From contig URKV01000095.1 of NCBI GenBank assembly GCA_900548565.1, positions 1 to 6,736 of the forward strand: 6,736 nucleotides of DNA. Reading direction: 5' to 3'. Positions 5,241 through 6,736 of the stretch are shown piece by piece. The stretch comes from an uncultured Collinsella sp. GTDB lineage: Bacteria; Actinomycetota; Coriobacteriia; Coriobacteriales; Coriobacteriaceae. The translations under genes and the position numbers were made by a program. Every line of letters starts with the position of its first letter. Position 1 is the stretch's first letter. The notes beneath the pieces are model-generated. The model saw only the letters and a list, made by a program, of their open reading frames with translations, was not told where the DNA came from and did no database searches.

Positions 5241-6653
5241 ATGACCAAGAACCGCACCGAGGTCGCGGACATCGACCGCAGCCTCTACGACTTCACCTAT
5301 GGCGAGGAGGGATTCGAGCGCCTCGACGCTGGCATCACGCCCGACATCGTGCGCGAGATCAGCGCCAAGAAGGACGAGCCGCAGTGGATGCTCGACCTGC
5401 GCCTCAAGTCCCTCGAGATCTTCAATCGTTTTCCCGACCCGACGTGGGGCCCCTCCATCGAGGGCCTGGACATGGACAACATCGTCACCTACGTCAAGCC
5501 CAACACCGACCAAAAGCACGACTGGGAGTCGGTGCCCGACGACATCAAGAACACCTTTGAGCGCTTGGGCATCCCCGACGCCGAGCGCAGCTACCTGGCA
5601 GGCGTCGGCGCACAGTACGACTCCGAGCTGGTCTACCACAACATGCAGGACACCGCGTCCAAGATGGGCATCGTCTACTCCGGCATCGAGGAGGCCCTGC
5701 ACGACCCGCAGTGGGAGCCGCTCATCCACGAGAAGTTCATGACGCTCATCCCGCCCACCGACCACAAGTTTGCGGCCCTGCACGGTGCCGTGTGGTCGGG
5801 CGGCTCGTTTGTCTACGTGCCCAAGGGCACCAAACTCGATTTCCCGCTGCAGAGCTACTTCCGCCTCAACGCCAAGGGCGCCGGCCAGTTTGAGCACACG
5901 CTCATCATTGTCGAGGACGACGCCGACCTGCACTTCATTGAGGGCTGCTCCGCGCCCAAGTACAACGTGGCCAACCTCCACGCCGGCGCCGTCGAGCTCT
6001 TTGTGGGCAAGCGTGCGCACCTGCGCTACTCGACCATCGAGAACTGGTCCAAGAACATGTACAACCTCAACACCAAGCGTGCGCGCGTGGACGAGGACGG
6101 CGACATCGAGTGGATCAGCGGCTCCTTCGGCAGCCACGTGGGCTACCTCTACCCCATGAGCGTGCTCAACGGTCGCCGCGCCCGGTCGAGCTTTACCGGC
6201 ATCACCTTTGCCGGCGCCGGTCAGAACCTCGATACCGGCTGCAAGGTCGTGCTCAACGCGCCCGAGACCTCGGCGACCGTCGAGACCAAGGGCATCTCCA
6301 AGAGCGGCGGCATCCAGACCTTCCGCAGCTCCATCGTGGCCACGCCCAAGGCTGAGGGCTCCAAGGCAACCGTGAGCTGCCAGTCGCTGATGCTCGACGA
6401 CCAGAGCCGCTCCGACACCATCCCCGCCATGGACATCCGCGCCAAGAACGTCGATATCGGCCACGAGGCCACCATCGGGCGCATCGGCGACGATAAGGTG
6501 TTCTATCTGATGAGCCGCGGTATCTCGGAGGAAGAGGCCCGCACCATGATCGTCAACGGCTTTGCCAACCCGGTCTCCAAGGAGCTGCCGCTGGAGTACG
6601 CCGTCGAGATGAACAACCTGATCAAGCTCGAGATGGAAGGAGCGATCGGATAA
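5241..6653 (+). CDS. sufB: SufB, Fe-S cluster scaffold protein
   Basis: 470 residues, a normal length for Gram-positive SufB (E. coli SufB has 495). ATG at 5241 follows AAAGGGG (5227-5233) at 7 nt; this site overlaps the sufC stop codon, so translation is probably coupled. The N-terminal half has the SufB pattern (YDSELVYHNMQ, 126-136; PPTDHKFAALHGAVWSGGSFVY, from 171). The core is the beta-helix shared with SufD: EGCSAPKYN (234-242), whose C236 matches the E. coli Cys254 sulfur-acceptor region, then VELFVGKRAHLRYSTIENWS (251-270). C380 in VSCQSLMLDDQS and E409 in GHEATIGRIG are 29 residues apart, the same spacing as E. coli Cys405 and Glu434, which are needed for cluster formation. The C terminus, SRGISEEEA through LPLEYAVEMNNLIKLEMEGAIG, is highly conserved. 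With SufC and SufD it forms the cytoplasmic scaffold that assembles clusters and passes them to apo-proteins. Confidence 0.98.
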   Translation: MTKNRTEVADIDRSLYDFTYGEEGFERLDAGITPDIVREISAKKDEPQWMLDLRLKSLEIFNRFPDPTWGPSIEGLDMDNIVTYVKPNTDQKHDWESVPDDIKNTFERLGIPDAERSYLAGVGAQYDSELVYHNMQDTASKMGIVYSGIEEALHDPQWEPLIHEKFMTLIPPTDHKFAALHGAVWSGGSFVYVPKGTKLDFPLQSYFRLNAKGAGQFEHTLIIVEDDADLHFIEGCSAPKYNVANLHAGAVELFVGKRAHLRYSTIENWSKNMYNLNTKRARVDEDGDIEWISGSFGSHVGYLYPMSVLNGRRARSSFTGITFAGAGQNLDTGCKVVLNAPETSATVETKGISKSGGIQTFRSSIVATPKAEGSKATVSCQSLMLDDQSRSDTIPAMDIRAKNVDIGHEATIGRIGDDKVFYLMSRGISEEEARTMIVNGFANPVSKELPLEYAVEMNNLIKLEMEGAIG

Positions 6654-6683
6654 TGAAAGAGACCATGAACACCGCTGCTACCA
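6653..6683 (+). CDS. sufD: SufD, first ten codons only (cut by contig end)
   Basis: The ATG at 6653 shares its A with the sufB TAA stop (TAATG), a classic coupled start. GGAAGGAG (6635-6642), inside the end of sufB, is 10 nt upstream. Ten residues, MKETMNTAAT, are readable before the adapter begins at 6684. A second in-frame ATG at 6665 is possible, but lies 22 nt from that ribosome binding site. Identity rests on position: sufD normally follows sufB in sufCBD operons. The fragment is too short to identify by sequence, so the call is an inference. Confidence 0.6.
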
Positions 6684-6736
6684 CTGTCTCTTATACACAT
6701 CTCCGAGCCCACGAGACTCCTGAGCATATCGTATGC
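6684..6736 (-). other. Nextera adapter, index and partial P7 sequence, not genomic
   Basis: CTGTCTCTTATACACATCT (6684-6702) is the Tn5 mosaic end. It is followed by CCGAGCCCACGAGAC (6703-6717), the read-2 adapter in reverse complement. Next come an 8-base index, TCCTGAGC (6718-6725), and ATATCGTATGC (6726-6736), which matches the start of the P7 tail (ATCTCGTATGC) with one mismatch at 6728. Genomic sequence ends at about 6683. Confidence 0.98.

Noticed and set aside
5124..6464. A 446-codon open frame antisense to sufB
   Set aside because: It lies opposite a very strongly conserved SufB. Its Val/Gly/Leu/Asp-rich translation is what GC-biased third positions produce, and it has no recognisable domain.
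6503..6727. A minus-strand open frame at the right end
   Set aside because: Its start lies in the adapter, with the same MCIRD artefact, and the rest is antisense to sufB.

Overview
The window is a chromosomal fragment whose protein families suggest a Coriobacteriia-type gut actinobacterium, most likely Collinsella or a close relative. The clues are GC-rich coding with strong G/C third positions in the suf genes, an Rrf2 regulator divergent from a suf operon that begins with sufC, and a sortase-anchored, Ser/Asp-rich surface protein. The genus is an inference; there is no rRNA or other marker here. Both ends are sequencing-library adapter (1-29 and 6684-6736), so genuine genomic DNA runs only from about 30 to 6683, and both terminal genes are cut by the ends of the assembly.

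Left part, all on the minus strand. (1) Positions 31-1656 hold a long gene that starts at GTG and runs off the contig. It encodes an AAA-ATPase-like / PD-(D/E)XK-like protein of the DUF1703 type; 542 residues are visible and its function is unknown. (2) A 201-bp gap carries a Rho-independent terminator, a short palindrome and a weak promoter candidate. (3) Positions 1858-3636 encode a 592-residue secreted protein: signal peptide, lysozyme-like domain, about 240 residues of Ser/Asp/Lys-rich linker and an MPKTG sorting signal. (4) Positions 3776-4207 encode an Rrf2-family regulator with three cysteines placed like the [2Fe-2S] ligands of IscR.

Right part, plus strand. Divergent from the regulator is an Fe-S cluster assembly operon, sufC (4428-5228), sufB (5241-6653) and the first ten codons of sufD (from 6653), tightly packed and probably translationally coupled. 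SufC is the ATPase and SufB the main scaffold of the SufBCD complex that builds Fe-S clusters. The Rrf2 protein is the obvious candidate sensor controlling it.

The most interesting non-coding DNA is the 220-bp divergent region (4208-4427). It has two opposed promoter candidates, a TTAGTC/GACTAA inverted repeat over the sufC -35 box, and three copies of a CCTnnTT...TGTCCCA element near the regulator's promoter and start. A second palindrome, GTTGCACAAC with extensions, occurs once upstream of each of the other two minus-strand genes and may be an operator. I saw no tRNA, rRNA, CRISPR array or insertion sequence. Apart from the unusual regulatory repeats and the uncharacterised ATPase and surface protein, I see no clearly new multi-gene system.
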